A stretch of 64,000 nucleotides of DNA from Liolophura sinensis (GCF_032854445.1 NC_088307.1:7514017-7578016), one strand, 5' to 3'; positions 35,301 to 46,382 are shown, counted from the first letter of the stretch. The notes: generated by a model not told the origin, from the letters alone. Translations and numbers: made by a program.

Positions 35301-36648
35301 TGTTCAAAGCCTGGAAGTCACAAGCCCGTTTAAAGCCTTTAAGTCACAAGCCTGTGTAAAGCCTGGAAGTCACAAGCCTGTTTAAAGCCTGAAAGTCACA
35401 AGCCTGTTTAAAGCCTGGAAGTCACAAGCCTGTGTAAAGCCTGGAAGTCACAAGCCTGTTTAAAGCCTGAAAGTCACAAGCCTGTTTAAAGCCTGGAAGT
35501 CACCAGCCTGTTTAAAGCCTGGAAGTCACCAGCCTGTTTAAAGCCTGAAAGTCACAAGTCTGTTTAAAGCCTGGAAGTCATAAGCCTGTTTAAAGCCTGG
35601 AAGTCACAAGCCTGTTTAAAGCCTGGAAGTCAAAGGCCTGTTTAAAGCCTGGAAGTCACAAGCCTGTTCAAAGCCTGGAAGTCACAAGCCCGTTTAAAGC
35701 CTTTAAGTCACAAGCCTGTGTAAAGCCTGGAAGTCACAAGCCTGTTTAAAGCCTGGAAGTCACAAGCCTGTTTAAAGCCTGGAAGTCACAAGCCTGTGTA
35801 AAGCCTGGAAGTCACAAGCCTGTTTAAAGCCTGAAAGTCACAAGCCTGTTTAAAGCCTGGAAGTCACCAGCCTGTTTAAAGCCTGAAAGTCACAAGCCTG
35901 TTTAAAGCCTGAAAGTCACAAGCCTGTTTAAAGCCTGGAAGTCACAAGCCTGTTTAAAGCCTGGAAGTCACAAGCCTGTTTAAAGCCTGGAAGTCACAAG
36001 CCTGTTTAAAGCCTGGAAGTCACAAGCCTGTTTAAAGCCTGGAAGTCACCAGCCTGTTTAAAGCCTGAAAGTCACAAGTCTGTTTAAAGCCTGGAAGTCA
36101 TAAGCCTGTTTAAAGCCTGGAAGTCACAAGCCTGTTTAAAGCCTGGAAGTCACAAAGCCTGTTTAAAGCCTGGAAGTCACAAGCCTGTTTAAAGCCTGAA
36201 AGTCACAAGCCCGTTTAAAGCCTGAAAGTCACAAGCCTGTGTAAAGCCTGGAAGTCACAAGCCTGTTTAAAGCCTGAAAGTCACAAGCCTGTTTAAAGCC
36301 TGGAAGTCATAAGCCTGTTTAAAGCCTGGAAGTCACAAGCCTGTTTAAAGCCTGGAAGTCAAAGGCCTGTTTAAAGCCTGGAAGTCACAAGCCTGTTTAA
36401 AGCCTGGACGTCAAAGGCCTGTTTAAAGCCTGGAAGTCACAGGCGGAGCTAACCAGAATTTATCAGTGGTAAGGCTATCAGCGGTGCTGACAGCAAGGTC
36501 CTGGGCTTAATGGCCTGTTTAAAGCCTGGAAGTCACAAGCCTGTTCAAAGCCTGGAAGTCAAATTCCTGTTTAAAGCGTAAGTTAATGGAAAACTTATCA
36601 CAGTATGATCTATATAGAGAGATGGGAAGCGCAACAAAAAGCATGACC

Positions 36649-36729
<81 letters not shown>

Positions 36730-36849
36730 CTTACCCTTTATCTCTGTTATGGGCAAAGTCATCATGCACCATCCATGGGCGGTCAAACAGCACAATTGCA
36801 GTATAAGGAGCCCCAGGAGGACACTGTTGTGACAGGCTAGAGTCGACAT
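32367..36849 (-). CDS. PSP94/beta-microseminoprotein-like gene D
   Basis: Three coding exons in transcript order: 36849..36735, 33831..33711 and 32511..32367. Junction phases are 1 and 2 and donors gtaagc and gtgagt; the product is 126 residues. Exon 1 gives a signal peptide (LLGLLILQLCCLTAHG) and the first mature cysteine (WCMM..EIKG). Exon 2 has HTYCEYKG, the family CxxCxC motif (KECTECSCS) and CC (GMGCC). Exon 3 has GCK, DCTPYMVK, KDC and the end TGGPITPIGRK. The mature part shows exactly ten cysteines in the spacing of human MSMB (114 residues). Members are small secreted disulfide-rich proteins; the molluscan role is unknown. Intron 1 holds the 26-bp minisatellite, a TA microsatellite and SINEs. 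Intact and probably functional. Confidence 0.9.
33080..33358 (-). repeat. SINE-B copy
   Basis: Reverse orientation in gene D intron 2. Read on the minus strand the head is CTCCGGTAGCCTAATGGTAA, GAGCGCCCACC; the opposite end is the CGTCGTACTTAGCA..TTTTAGTCATATG complement of the SINE-B tail. Confidence 0.75.
33436..33548 (-). repeat. SINE-A copy, 3' half
   Basis: TTTTACGCTGTACTCAAGAA, TATTTCACTTATACGACGGC, GAGCCCGGGGGAAACCCACG and CCGCAGGTTGCTGG, in reverse orientation within gene D intron 2. Confidence 0.8.
34310..36560. repeat. 2.2-kb minisatellite, 26-bp unit
   Basis: About 85 copies of GTTTAAAGCCTGGAAGTCAC plus AAGCCT. A higher-order period is visible: the variant GCCTTTAAGTCACAAGCCTG at 35335 recurs at 35699, 364 bp (14 units) later, with matching neighbours. 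It lies in PSP94-like gene D intron 1. A non-repeat interruption lies at about 36440-36510. Confidence 0.95.
36650..36728. repeat. TA dinucleotide microsatellite
   Basis: About 38 uninterrupted TA repeats end a few bases from the exon 1 donor of PSP94-like gene D (donor gtaagc at 36729-36734). Confidence 0.97.
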
Positions 36850-37026
36850 TACACCTATGCGTCTTCTCGTTTAGACTACAGAGTACTTGCTCGAACGGAC
36901 ACTGATGTTGGTATCCTTTGGTCTGAACAGTACACCATGAGGTTATGTAGATAACACTAAGGTATTTAAGTAAGTCATGCATACTGGGTCGTGAGAAAAG
37001 AACAGCTTCTTATTCCTTACTTACCT

Positions 37027-37265
37027 ATATACACGTGGCCGAGTGGTTAGCACGCCAGCGCGGGGCAATAATTCAGGACCCTCTGGCCAATGCGGTCGCT
37101 GTGAGTTCAAATCCAGCTCATGATAGTTTTCTCTACGGTCGCACGTGGTAGGGTCTGTCAGCAACCTGTGAATGGTCAATAGTTTCCTCCCGGCATAACG
37201 CTGGTCACCGTCATACAAGGGAAATATTATTGAGTACGTTCTAATCAGATATAAATAAATGAATG
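37027..37265 (+). repeat. SINE-A copy, near full length
   Basis: tRNA-like head CGTGGCCGAGTGGTTAGCAC and B box GTGAGTTCAAATCC, body CAGCAACCTGTGAATGG and tail GAAATATTATTGAGTACG with ATAAATAAATG. Confidence 0.85.
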
Positions 37266-37598
37266 AAAACCATTGTAAAACCATTGCCTATACAATAGAG
37301 GATTGGAATCCAGTTTAAACCACGTGAAACATGTTATCAACATTCAGTGTGATTGATTTATTAAAATTACACGTAACTGGCTTTTACATACACCTAGCTC
37401 CCACGACTCAAGATGGGACACATCATCCGATCTCCCCACGTGCGTCGCATAGTCCGCACGGGTGACGTATTACCTGTAAAGATGATTGCCTTCCTGCATG
37501 TACACACGATGAAGCATGGAAACACTACTTTAGCAGGATTGTTAACAAAAAATTCTCATGGGATCTCAGGTAGAGAAAATATGAACGGCTCTAACCTC

Positions 37599-37822
37599 CT
37601 GGAGCCGCTTCCACAAAGCCATTTCTGACTTGAGTCAAAATTTGAAATTCGATCATCAAGCTTATTTTTCGGCTTTAGAAATTGAAATTTTGTCATCCTC
37701 ATCAGCATTAAGCAAAGGTAAATCTATCCAAATTTCTACTTCCAGAACTAAAAACTAAGCATTGTGAAGAGGTTTTAAATTTTGACTTACGTCAGGAATG
37801 GCTTTGTGGAATCGGCCTCTGG
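37599..37822. mobile_element. MITE with GGAGCCG..CCACAAAGCC ends
   Basis: The left end reads CTGGAGCCGCTTCCACAAAG, CCATTTCTGACTTGAGTCAA; the right end, reversed, reads CCAGAGGCCGATTCCACAAA, GCCATTCCTGACGTAAGTCA. The interior is AT-rich with no ORF; length about 224 bp. Confidence 0.75.
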
Positions 37823-38239
37823 TTTGTCCATCTTCATTTATCAATCTGGCGATGTCAGATACTAACTCCTTTAGCAAGAGTCAACCGTGCTGACAGGGAG
37901 ATGGATTTGCCCGACTATTCATGAAAACGGTTTGAAGAAATATGAACCGATTATTTTGAACATTCAATAAAAGCAAAAATAATAACAAAAGTGTGTAATT
38001 TTGTTATTACAGCCCCCCCCCCTCGCAAGAAAAGAAAAGCTTTTAACTTTTTCATATCGAAATGTCCGTATTGTATTCCACTTTCCAAGTAAATATGAAG
38101 ACGGTAGTTTTTTGTGATAGATCACGATAGATCGCTGTTTCGTGTTTTTTGCGCTTCGTCCTTTCATGTTTTCGAGTTTACATCCTTTTATTTACAAGGT
38201 CGAAAGTTAGAGAACGCGAGCGGCCTCATCCAGCTTCGA

Positions 38240-39000
38240 AAGGTTTCCGCAATTTTCCTATTTGCATTCTCCTAGCCGCGTGAATTTTCAGAAAATAGAT
38301 TATGGGTCCACGTAGAAACAGCTCGGGGCCTCCGTGGCTCAGTCGGCTAGCGCGCTAGCTCAGCGTAATGACCCAGAAGCCTCTCACCAATGCGGTCGCT
38401 GTGAGTTCAAGTCCAGCTCATGCTGGCTTCCTCTCCGGCCGTAAGTGGGAAGGTCTGCCAGCAACCTGCGGATGGTCGTGGGTTTCCCCCGGGCTCTGCC
38501 TGGTTTCCTCCCACCATAATGCTGGCCGCCGTCGTATAAGTGAAATATTCTTGAGTACGGCGTAAAATATCAATCAAATAAATAATTAAAGAAAGAAACA
38601 ACTCTCTCCAAATTGACCAATCAAGCTTAACCTGCTGAACCAGTCGGGCTCCATGTCACAACGTTCATTGTCGGGGACAGTGCAGACGAAAGCGAGCGAA
38701 CCACACTGATACTGATACTTTTGATGCTAGGGCATCTCCGTTTTCTGGTTGTTTGGTGACAGGACGTTCGCGTGGCGGTTTGCAGTCTTTTGTTGAATTA
38801 CCTCTTGTCGTCCACCAATATAGCGAGTGTATCTGCGCGTCAAACCTGGGGGATTTCATCAGTAACTTATCAAAGGTCTGGGTTTTTTTTTGTTGTTCAC
38901 ACCGAGCATCCGAATTTCGTCTATCCACACAACTGACTTCCATCCTGTAAGTGAAACATTCTTCAGTATAGCCTTACACAACAATTAAATAAATAAAAGG
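38240..39000. repeat. Segmental duplicate of 48830-49413
   Basis: The two regions match through TTTTCAG.AAATAGATT.TGGG, CATGTCACAA.GTT, GGCATCTCCGTTTTCTGGTTGTTT, CACCAATATAGCGAG and an old SINE-C tail (38866-38998 against 49270-49413). This places 38.2-42.7 kb as a paralogue of the 48-50 kb segment carrying PSP94-like gene B. Confidence 0.75.
38325..38593 (+). repeat. Full-length SINE-A with target duplication
   Basis: The best copy here, 269 bp: head GGGGCCTCCGTGGCTCAGTC, GGCTAGCGCGC, B box GTGAGTTCAAGTCC, body GGAAGGTCTGCCAGCAACCT, GCGGATGG, CTCCCACCATAATGCTGG and tail GTGAAATATTCTTGAGTACG with CAATCAAATAAATAATT. It is flanked by AGAAACAGCTC (38314-38324) and AGAAACAACTC (38594-38604). It is absent at the matching point of the paralogous segment near 48.86 kb. 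The layout resembles mollusc tRNA-derived SINEs; whether it belongs to the MetaSINE group needs a database check. Confidence 0.9.
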
Positions 39001-39153
39001 ACCTGGTATGGTAAGGAGGGGAATCGGCCGGGTGCAAGAAACCGTGCACCCCAAGAAGCGAAACTGACTATAGCTGCGACTGACAGCTGCTGACACTCGT
39101 AAGACCACTTCTCTTTTCCATTCTGTTTTACTTTAAATGGATATCCTGCTCCA

Positions 39154-39292
39154 GTTACGCTGAAATGTCTTTTTGTTTGCATTAGACACTGCAGAATGGG
39201 GGAAAATCACTGCACCACAAATCAGTCACGCTGAAATGTCTTTTTATTTGCATTAGACACTGCAGAATGGGGAAAATCACTGCACCACAAAT
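39154..39292. repeat. Tandem duplication, about 70 bp twice
   Basis: ACGCTGAAATGTCTTTTTGT, TTGCATTAGACACTGCAGAA, TGGGG.AAAATCACTGCACC occurs twice in a row with three or so differences. Confidence 0.85.
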
Positions 39293-40200
39293 GTAACATT
39301 CTGAAAAATTCTTGAGCACGCAATTATGCACCGATGAATTGAATACAGACATAAGAAATGCTCAGCCTTACATGTTAATAATATGTTAATGTGAATGGTA
39401 GCTGGAGGAGCAGGTGTTCTCAACCAGGATTCACGTATGATTTCGTTATATAGTTACCACATGTTACATAACATCATGGCTTAACAATTATCCACTCTAA
39501 TTCATGATAACACTTATTTAATGCATGGCAGACTCTATCTTTACTCACACAAAAGTATGTTTTCAAAGGAAAAAAAAAACTTCAAAAACTCTTCCTGGAG
39601 GTAATACTTGTTCTACATCGTGACTTCGTTAGTTTACCCTACTATGAAAGATCCCTGACAGACTGTGGCAGAAATACGGATTTCAAACTTGCCAAAATAT
39701 GACAAAACCGATCACATTATAAAGTTTATTTTTTACACATCAAGACAAACGTTAATCATAGCGAAGCTTTGACAGCTTCGTAGAAATAAACAGGAAACTT
39801 TCAGGAAAGATATTTTTCTGGTTAACTTTGATCTTCTTCTTGTGAGTTAAACATAGTGCCTCCTTTGAAGGGAAATTGGCGTTTTGGATCAAGAGTGTAT
39901 ATTTGACGATTTATTACTTAGCAGCCATCTCTTTTATGGCCATTTGACTTTTATGGGTTATTCGACAAAGTTTCATACTTTTGATTTGGAAATGTACGGA
40001 ACTGTGCTGAGATTTTGATATTCGTTCTTTCTTATCGTACTTCTCTGGGACCGATTCTCCGCCTTACCGTACCAAGTCCTTTTTTCATTTCTCCAAGTTA
40101 TCGTTTTTACTGAGGCTTTACATGCATACGCTTGCTGTATTGATACAATTTGGGATACAGGTTACCAGGATATGCCACCTTGCCATACTTAAGGGCTTAC

Positions 40201-42329
40201 CTTTGTCTCTGTTTTAGGGATGAGAATAAAACAGATATTAACGTATTAACGCTATCGATGTTCTGAAACGAAGTTCCCTGATATACAGAATTTATGGTCT
40301 TATGGAAACACCAGTCGCACAGCGCAGATAAATGCAAACGTAAACATTACCTTACCTATAGTCTGTTTCTTTTAGAGAGTCTCATATATTCAGCCTTTAA
40401 TCAGTGACATGTTACCTCACAGCTCTCCACATGGTTATGTTGGAAGTTCATATTCTTACAAGGAAAATGAAATTAGAACACTTATTCATAATGTTCAAGT
40501 TCATAAGCTCGATTTCGACGGCAAGTACCCATTGCCTCGGGTCACATCCCAGAACATCCTCCGTGTGCTCTAAAACACGTGGAGGGCACGGAGGACGCTA
40601 TCAGTCACCATACCAAAGAGCACAGCTGTAGCATAACGAGTCCCATTTGGGAACTCATCCACCAGAATGACGACTTCATGGTCTGATTTCTTGTCCGCAG
40701 AACATGTGGAGGGCACGGAGGGCGCTATTAGTCACCATACCAAAGAGCACAACTGTAGCATAACGAGTCCCATTGGGAACTCATCCACCAGAATGACGAC
40801 TTCATGGTCTGATTTCTTGTCCGCGGAACATGTGGAGGGCACGGAGGACGCTATCAGTCACCATACCAAAGAGCACAGATGTAGCATAACGAGTCCCATT
40901 TGGGAACTCATCCACCAGAATGACGACTTCATGGTCTGATTTCTTGTCCGCGGAACACGCGGAGGGCACGGAGGACGCTATCAGTCACCATACCAAAGAG
41001 CACAGCTGTAGCATAACGAGTCCCATTTGGGAACTCATCCACCAGAATGACGACTTCATGGTCTGATTTCTTGTCCGCGGAACACGTGGAGGGCACGGAG
41101 GACGCTATCAGTCACCATACCAAAGAGCACAGATGTAGCATAACGAGTCCCATTTGGGAACTCATCCACCAGAATGACGACTTCATGGTCTGATTTCTTG
41201 TCCGCGGAACACGTGGAGGGCACGGAGGGCGCGATTAGTCACCATACCAAAGAGCACAGATGTAGCATAACGAGTCCCATTTGGGAACTCATCCACCAGA
41301 ATGACGACTTCATGGTCTGATTTCTTGTCCGCGGAACACGCGGAGGGCACGGAGGACGCTATCAGTCACCATACCAAAGAGCACAACTGTAGCATAACGA
41401 GTCCCATTTGGGAACTCATCCACCAGAATGACGACTTCATGGTCTGATTTCTTGTCCGCGGAACACGTGGAGGGCACGGAGGGCGCGATTAGTCACCATA
41501 CCAAAGAGCACAGATGTAGCATAACGAGTCCCATTTGGGAACTCATCCACCAGAATGACGACTTCATGGTCTGATTTCTTGTCCGCGGAACACGTGGAGG
41601 GCACGGAGGACGCTATCAGTCACCATACCAAAGAGCACAGCTGTAGCATAACGAGTCCCATTTGGGAACTCATCCACCAGAATGACGACTTCATGGTCTG
41701 ATTTCTTGTCCGCGGAACACGTGGAGGGCACGGAGGGCGCGATTAGTCACCATACCAAAGAGCACAGATGTAGCATAACGAGTCCCATTTGGGAACTCAT
41801 CCACCAGAATGACGACTTCATGGTCTGATTTCTTGTCCGCGGAACACGCGGAGGGCACGGAGGACGCTATCAGTCACCATACCAAAGAGCACAACTGTAG
41901 CATAACGAGTCCCATTTGGGAACTCATCCACCAGAATGACGACTTCATGGTCTGATTTCTTGTCCGCGGAATACGTGGAGGGCACGGAGGACGCTATCAG
42001 TCACCATACCAAAGAGCACAGCTGTAGCATAACGAGTCCCATTTGGGAACTCATCCACCAGAATGACGACTTCATGGTCTGATTTCTTGTCCGCGGAACA
42101 CGTGGAGGGCACGGAGGACGCTATCAGTCACCATACCAAAGAGTACAGCTGTAGCATAACGAGTCCCATTTGGGAACTCATCCACCAGAATGACGACTTC
42201 ATGGTCTGATTTCTTGTCCACAGAACACATGGAGGGCACGGAGGGCGCTATCAGTCACCATACCAAAGAGCACAGATGTAGCATAACGAGTCCCATTTGG
42301 GAACTCATCCACCAGAATGACGACTTCAT
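40201..42329 (-). pseudogene. PSP94-like exon 1 copy C, split by its own tandem expansion
   Basis: The start codon and signal-peptide half lie at 42329..42258 (MKSSFWWMSSQMGLVMLHLC then a stop). The mature N-terminal part and donor lie at about 40240..40201 (CFILIPKTETK then gtaagc). In genes A and D these parts are contiguous; here 14 tandem units lie between them. Upstream sequence to 42.75 kb matches the 5' flanks of A and B, including a TATA-like GATATAAAG (42391-42398). No exon 2 or 3 was found between 37 and 40 kb. It may be dead, or it may serve as an alternative first exon for gene D. Confidence 0.75.
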
Positions 42330-42345
42330 GGTCTGATTTCTTGTC
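40572..42345 (-). repeat. 127-bp array of a signal-peptide exon fragment, 14 copies
   Basis: The period is exactly 127 bp (marker GTCTGATTTC at 40807, 40934, 41061, 41188, 41315; one unit is 126). On the minus strand each unit carries the ATG of PSP94-like exon 1, codons MKSSFWWMSSQMGLVMLQLC, an in-frame stop shortly after, and a GC-richer spacer with CACGTG or CACGCG and CCGCGG. Units differ at a few positions, with two main spacer types (GACGCTATC and GGCGCGATT on plus) arranged in mixed order. Confidence 0.93.
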
Positions 42346-44600
42346 AGGATTCCTCACTGTTGCGGACAGAGGATAAAATAAACGGAGATCTTTATATCCC
42401 TTTGTCCTGCTGTACACCTGTTCTAGTATCGTCACAGCTCGTCTTTCTTAAGTTTGGATGGAACTACATGTAATTCCAAAGGCACCCCTCATATACATAC
42501 GTCGAAGTGGTAAATACATGCGTAGTCACCGAGATCTGTCTTATATAAGTGACAGAGCGGTTTAGACAAATGGAGATCAAGATCTTCTAGTGTTCAGTTC
42601 CAGCTGTCCCAGGACAGTTTAATTTGGTATCTGGATGCAAAGTAAGCCTTATGCATACATGTAACAGTTGTGTAAATTATTGCACATACTGCACTTTACG
42701 AATGCAGTGTGCCGAATATATAATGCTTACGACACCCAACTAAGTAGGCGTCACAAGGAATGATGTCTATAGTTATGTAAGCGGTACGCGTGTGTCAATT
42801 TTTCATTAAGGGTTTAACGCCGCCGTAGCAGTGTTGTGTGGCTGGTTCCCTCCCCCTGACGTCAGATGGTTCTAATCGCCTCTGACCTTGGGGCAGGACA
42901 GTACAAGTTTAGCGCACCATCTTCATTGACCCCGGGTCGTTGTTTCCGATATGTAACAGTTACTGTTCTACCGTACGTATTTTTGGGATGCCACAGTGGT
43001 GTTGTATATTTTCATGTCAAATCCTAGCGTTGAAACGTCACAAAGGCTTTTCATACGCGATACTATTGGCCGGTTTCGTGAAGCTCACTTAGCTAAGTAA
43101 ACTCTTAACTACCATGGCAACGTATGTTGTAGAGATATAAAGTGCCGTTAGCTAAGGGCACTTCAACACTAAGTAAGGTTCATGTAAAAATCACAAATGT
43201 AAAAGCAAAAGCGATATCTATAAACTGTGTGAGATAATTTTTTTTGTATCACCGAAGGCAACTCCGATTGTTCAATTAATATGTCATGAAAACAAATTTC
43301 AAAAGTAAAAAAAAATCAAATTTGTTTATTTGTAAACATGAACAACATGAAATGATATTAAAACTATTACTAAATTTAGCTTGCCACTGTTTACATATGC
43401 TGAGTTCAGGGCCTGCTGTCTGCCTCTGCCTTAGAATGTTCCAGAATACCCTCAGTTCGGGGCCTGTTTGTTTTACAACAAGTGGTCAAGAATTTTCTTA
43501 TTCTAGAAAATTTCACCAGTCTGTATAAGACCTATGACGGCAGGTCAAAAGGGGAGAAAGGGGAATTATTGAGAGTTTTCGATGCTTTCGCTGTGTGTTA
43601 CTTTAGTAGGCCTTTTGTGCTGAATTTTGGTGTCTTTATAGCCTCTGGCTTTGTTATATCCTATCTCCACCGAGCACTTGTTCAGTCTGAACTTGTATAT
43701 TTAATTTGTGCTCTTGTGAACACAGTGCTTATTAGTACACGGACCCTGTCTGTGGAATTTTGTGTATATTTCGTCATACACTCAGTTATACTGTGGATTT
43801 TCCCTCTTATGAGTATTGCCTCTGTGCATTTTTTAAGCATTGTGGAATATATGCGTCCGTTTGGACTTGACACCGTTGTACATGTAAGTTCTTTAGTATT
43901 TGTATAGATACTGCTATCCTTCTTGTTAAACTTAAGTACTTTAGTTTTTGTAAAAGTCTTGTTATCTGTTCTTGTTAAACCTAAAAAATTGTTGTAAAAT
44001 AAAATCTGCTGGTTTTGGTTACTATTTTATGCGGCTAAACCGTCGTGTATTTCGAACAAGCCATCTCTTTATAATACAGTTTGGATCGTAATAGTGTAAA
44101 TAACCGGAACGCCCGGGATATATCTCTGACCTTACTGAAATATTTTCGCACGTGCCACAAGCAACATATTAGAGAAAGACAAAATAACTGAATCCATAGT
44201 ATTGTCCACCACCATTTTAATTCTCCGAACAACTTATGATCGGTACTTCAACGTGAAATATCCAAGATCTTAACAAAAGCAAAGACAAATTAGTTGTAAT
44301 AACGGTAAATTGCGTTTTGCGATGTTTTTGGGATTTTTCGATAAAGAAAGTGATGATTTGGTACAACCAGTGTTGACCAAGGTATCTTATCGTAACTGAC
44401 GATGTTTATATGTGTGACGTATTTATCGTATTCATATAGGTATAAATGTATTATTATTTGCATTTGGTAGCACTTTTTAAGTTTTGGAGAAAGGCAGGTT
44501 ATTCACCTGTTAACGTGATAATATACAATATTCGGAACTCTTTGGGAGTTTCTGATCGGACCTACCTTGGGAAGGGCTAGTACCAAGTTTTGTGGTAGTT
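42330..44600. other. 5' flank of exon-1 copy C and spacer
   Basis: 42.35-42.75 kb is homologous to 49.65-50.05 and 54.95-55.40 kb (GTCACAGCTCGTCT, AAATTATTGCACATA, GACACCCAACTAAGTAGGCG), the shared promoter flank of the PSP94 copies. A possible small decayed inverted-repeat element lies at 43066-43190. No confirmed gene. Confidence 0.6.
43482..43907 (+). CDS. Unassigned hydrophobic 141-codon ORF
   Basis: A single open frame with three or four hydrophobic stretches (FVLNFGVFIASGFVISYL, YLICALVNTVLIST, CVYFVIHSVILWIFPLMSIA) that could be membrane segments. No domain recognised and no splice context. Low-complexity T-rich DNA can give such frames by chance. Confidence 0.22.
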   Translation: MVKNFLILENFTSLYKTYDGRSKGEKGELLRVFDAFAVCYFSRPFVLNFGVFIASGFVISYLHRALVQSELVYLICALVNTVLISTRTLSVEFCVYFVIHSVILWIFPLMSIASVHFLSIVEYMRPFGLDTVVHVSSLVFV

Positions 44601-45068
44601 TAAGCTGAATATTTTCGCCTATTTTGTACAAAATATTGAAAATTTTAGAGATAGTCCAAATATATGTGAAAAAATATTTAACATGGTCCAAATGTACATG
44701 TATGTAGAAATATTGGACATAGTCCGAAATAATAAATATTATTCAAATGTTTGAATGTTTTTTTGAAATTTTGAGAATGCTCAAAATATGTGACAAAGCA
44801 ATTCGTCGAACATAGTCCGATCGCTCAATGGATCAGCCAAGACACGATTTCGCAACAATATGGCTGCAATGTTGCCGATATTGCGCTAAGCCATAGTCAT
44901 TCATTAATTACATACAAACTCTCCACCATATGGACAGAATACTGCCCAAGCGGCGTAAAAGCAACGCCGCTCAAGTAGCATTAAGCAATTATGATTCGTT
45001 CCAAAAATACCATGTACAGGAATCAATGGATAATACTGAACCAGGAAAGCTGTACGTTCAAGTAAGGC

Positions 45069-45074
45069 TTTATT
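45069..45074 (-). terminator. Polyadenylation signal of PSP94-like gene B
   Basis: AATAAA on the minus strand 33 nt past the gene B stop codon. The same motif lies at 50610-50615, 33 nt past the gene A stop, so its position is conserved between paralogues. Confidence 0.7.
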
Positions 45075-45724
45075 CAGCAAGTTGTCAGCACATAGTTTGC
45101 TTTTTACTATTTTCCCATGGGTTTTCTTGGTCCTCCAGTATCACAGTCTTTCGTTTCGTCGTCCTCCCTCACCATGTATACAGTGCAGTCTTCTGATATT
45201 GTCTTACAGCCCTCTGGGGTGTGGAATATACCTGCATTAATGCCATACCTGTAAGCATATGGTTTATGTTTCTTTATTAGACAGGTTTTTAAAACTGCAC
45301 TCAAGTAATTATCATTTATACGACGGAGTAGAAGAGTAGAGAACAGCTAGCTCTACTCGAGAAGCCTGACAAACTTCCTGACAAAGCCGCAATCTTTCCC
45401 AAAGTTTCTGTCCTCAGCTCCTAGCTGTTCCATAAATAAAGATGCCAGATTCCTGTACCCTACACTAAGTACTTTTATAAGATATATACTACATTCCTTT
45501 GCTGTATTCTCTAATGTGCTCAACAACGGCAAAGGGCGGATGAGCGTTGCGAAGCCAAAACAAATTTGTGTGGTTCAAAACGCCCGCCCAATTGGCAACG
45601 GCCGCTCCTGTCCTATCGTGACGGCTTTTACAAACAGCTTGTTGGAATTTGACCAGTCACATGCCCATATACAAAGGCTGGCGGAAGCTAGTGCGAATGT
45701 ACGATTTATTTAATTATTATATCC

Positions 45725-45915
45725 AGGTTTGCGCCGAACTCAAGAATATTTCACGTATACGACGGCGTCCAGCATTATGGTGGGAGAAAACCGGGCAGAA
45801 CCCGAAGGAAAGCCATGACCATCGGCAGTTTGCCCCAGACCTTCCCACGTAAGGCCGGAGAGGAAGCCACAATGAGCTGGACTGCGACTGGTGAGAGGCT
45901 CCAAGGAAGCCCCGT
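45725..45915 (-). repeat. SINE-A copy
   Basis: Reverse: GCGCCGAACTCAAGAATATT, CACGTATACGACGGCG, GCATTATGGTGGGAG and CCTTCCCACGTAAGGCCGGA to the TGGACTGCGACTGGTGAGAG part of the head. It lies in PSP94-like gene B intron 2. Confidence 0.85.
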
Positions 45916-46235
45916 AGCAAATAATGGAGAGAATCTGAATGGCGTTTGTTTGCGTTTGACCAATCACATGCGCAGGTACAAAAGATGGCGGAAGCTAACT
46001 TTCTCAAACAGGAATCTGTCTCTTTTTATTGAAGTGTGCAGTATAGGAAATAACACACACCATGAATTCTCTTCAAAGATTTGTCTGTTATGATCTACAA
46101 ATCTTTTGTAATACATCGCATTTATTCATGAATAGTTTGTATGCCACGGACAATTTTGATATCAACTTCACCTGTAACATTATAACCTGCAGTACAAATG
46201 AAGTGAATAAATTGCAATGAAGTTTCACTTTACTT

Positions 46236-46382
46236 ATTTACGTTCGGTGGAAACCGGGCAGGGCCCGGGAGAAACCCACGACCATCTGCAGTTTGCAGAC
46301 AGACCTTCCCACCTACGGCCGAGGAGGGAGCCGGCATGAGCTAAACTTGAACTCACCGCGACTGCATTGCTGAGAGGCGTTA
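46236..46382 (-). repeat. SINE-A copy without tail
   Basis: GGTGGAAACCGGGCAGGGCC, CATCTGCAGTTTGCAGACAG, GAACTCACCGCGACTGCATT. Reverse, in PSP94-like gene B intron 2; the usual 3' end is missing. Confidence 0.8.

Noticed and set aside
34310-36560. CRISPR-like array
   Set aside because: Contiguous 26-bp tandem units without unique spacers, in an animal genome: a minisatellite.
36731-36982. Cys-rich 83-codon minus ORF ending HNRDKG
   Set aside because: Another frame of PSP94-like exon 1 D; the frame giving MSTLACHNSVLLGLL is the one with a signal peptide and correct splice phase. The same applies to 42199-42435 and 49424-49645.
37027-37100. tRNA gene
   Set aside because: A- and B-box-like motifs are the head of SINE-A; the acceptor stem does not close and the SINE body follows. 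Same for 13960-14027, 33300-33358, 38325-38400 and 54112-54180.
40667-40939. 90-codon plus ORF with a 42-residue repeat
   Set aside because: Antisense reading of the 127-bp array; 127 is not a multiple of three, so no continuous repeat protein exists.
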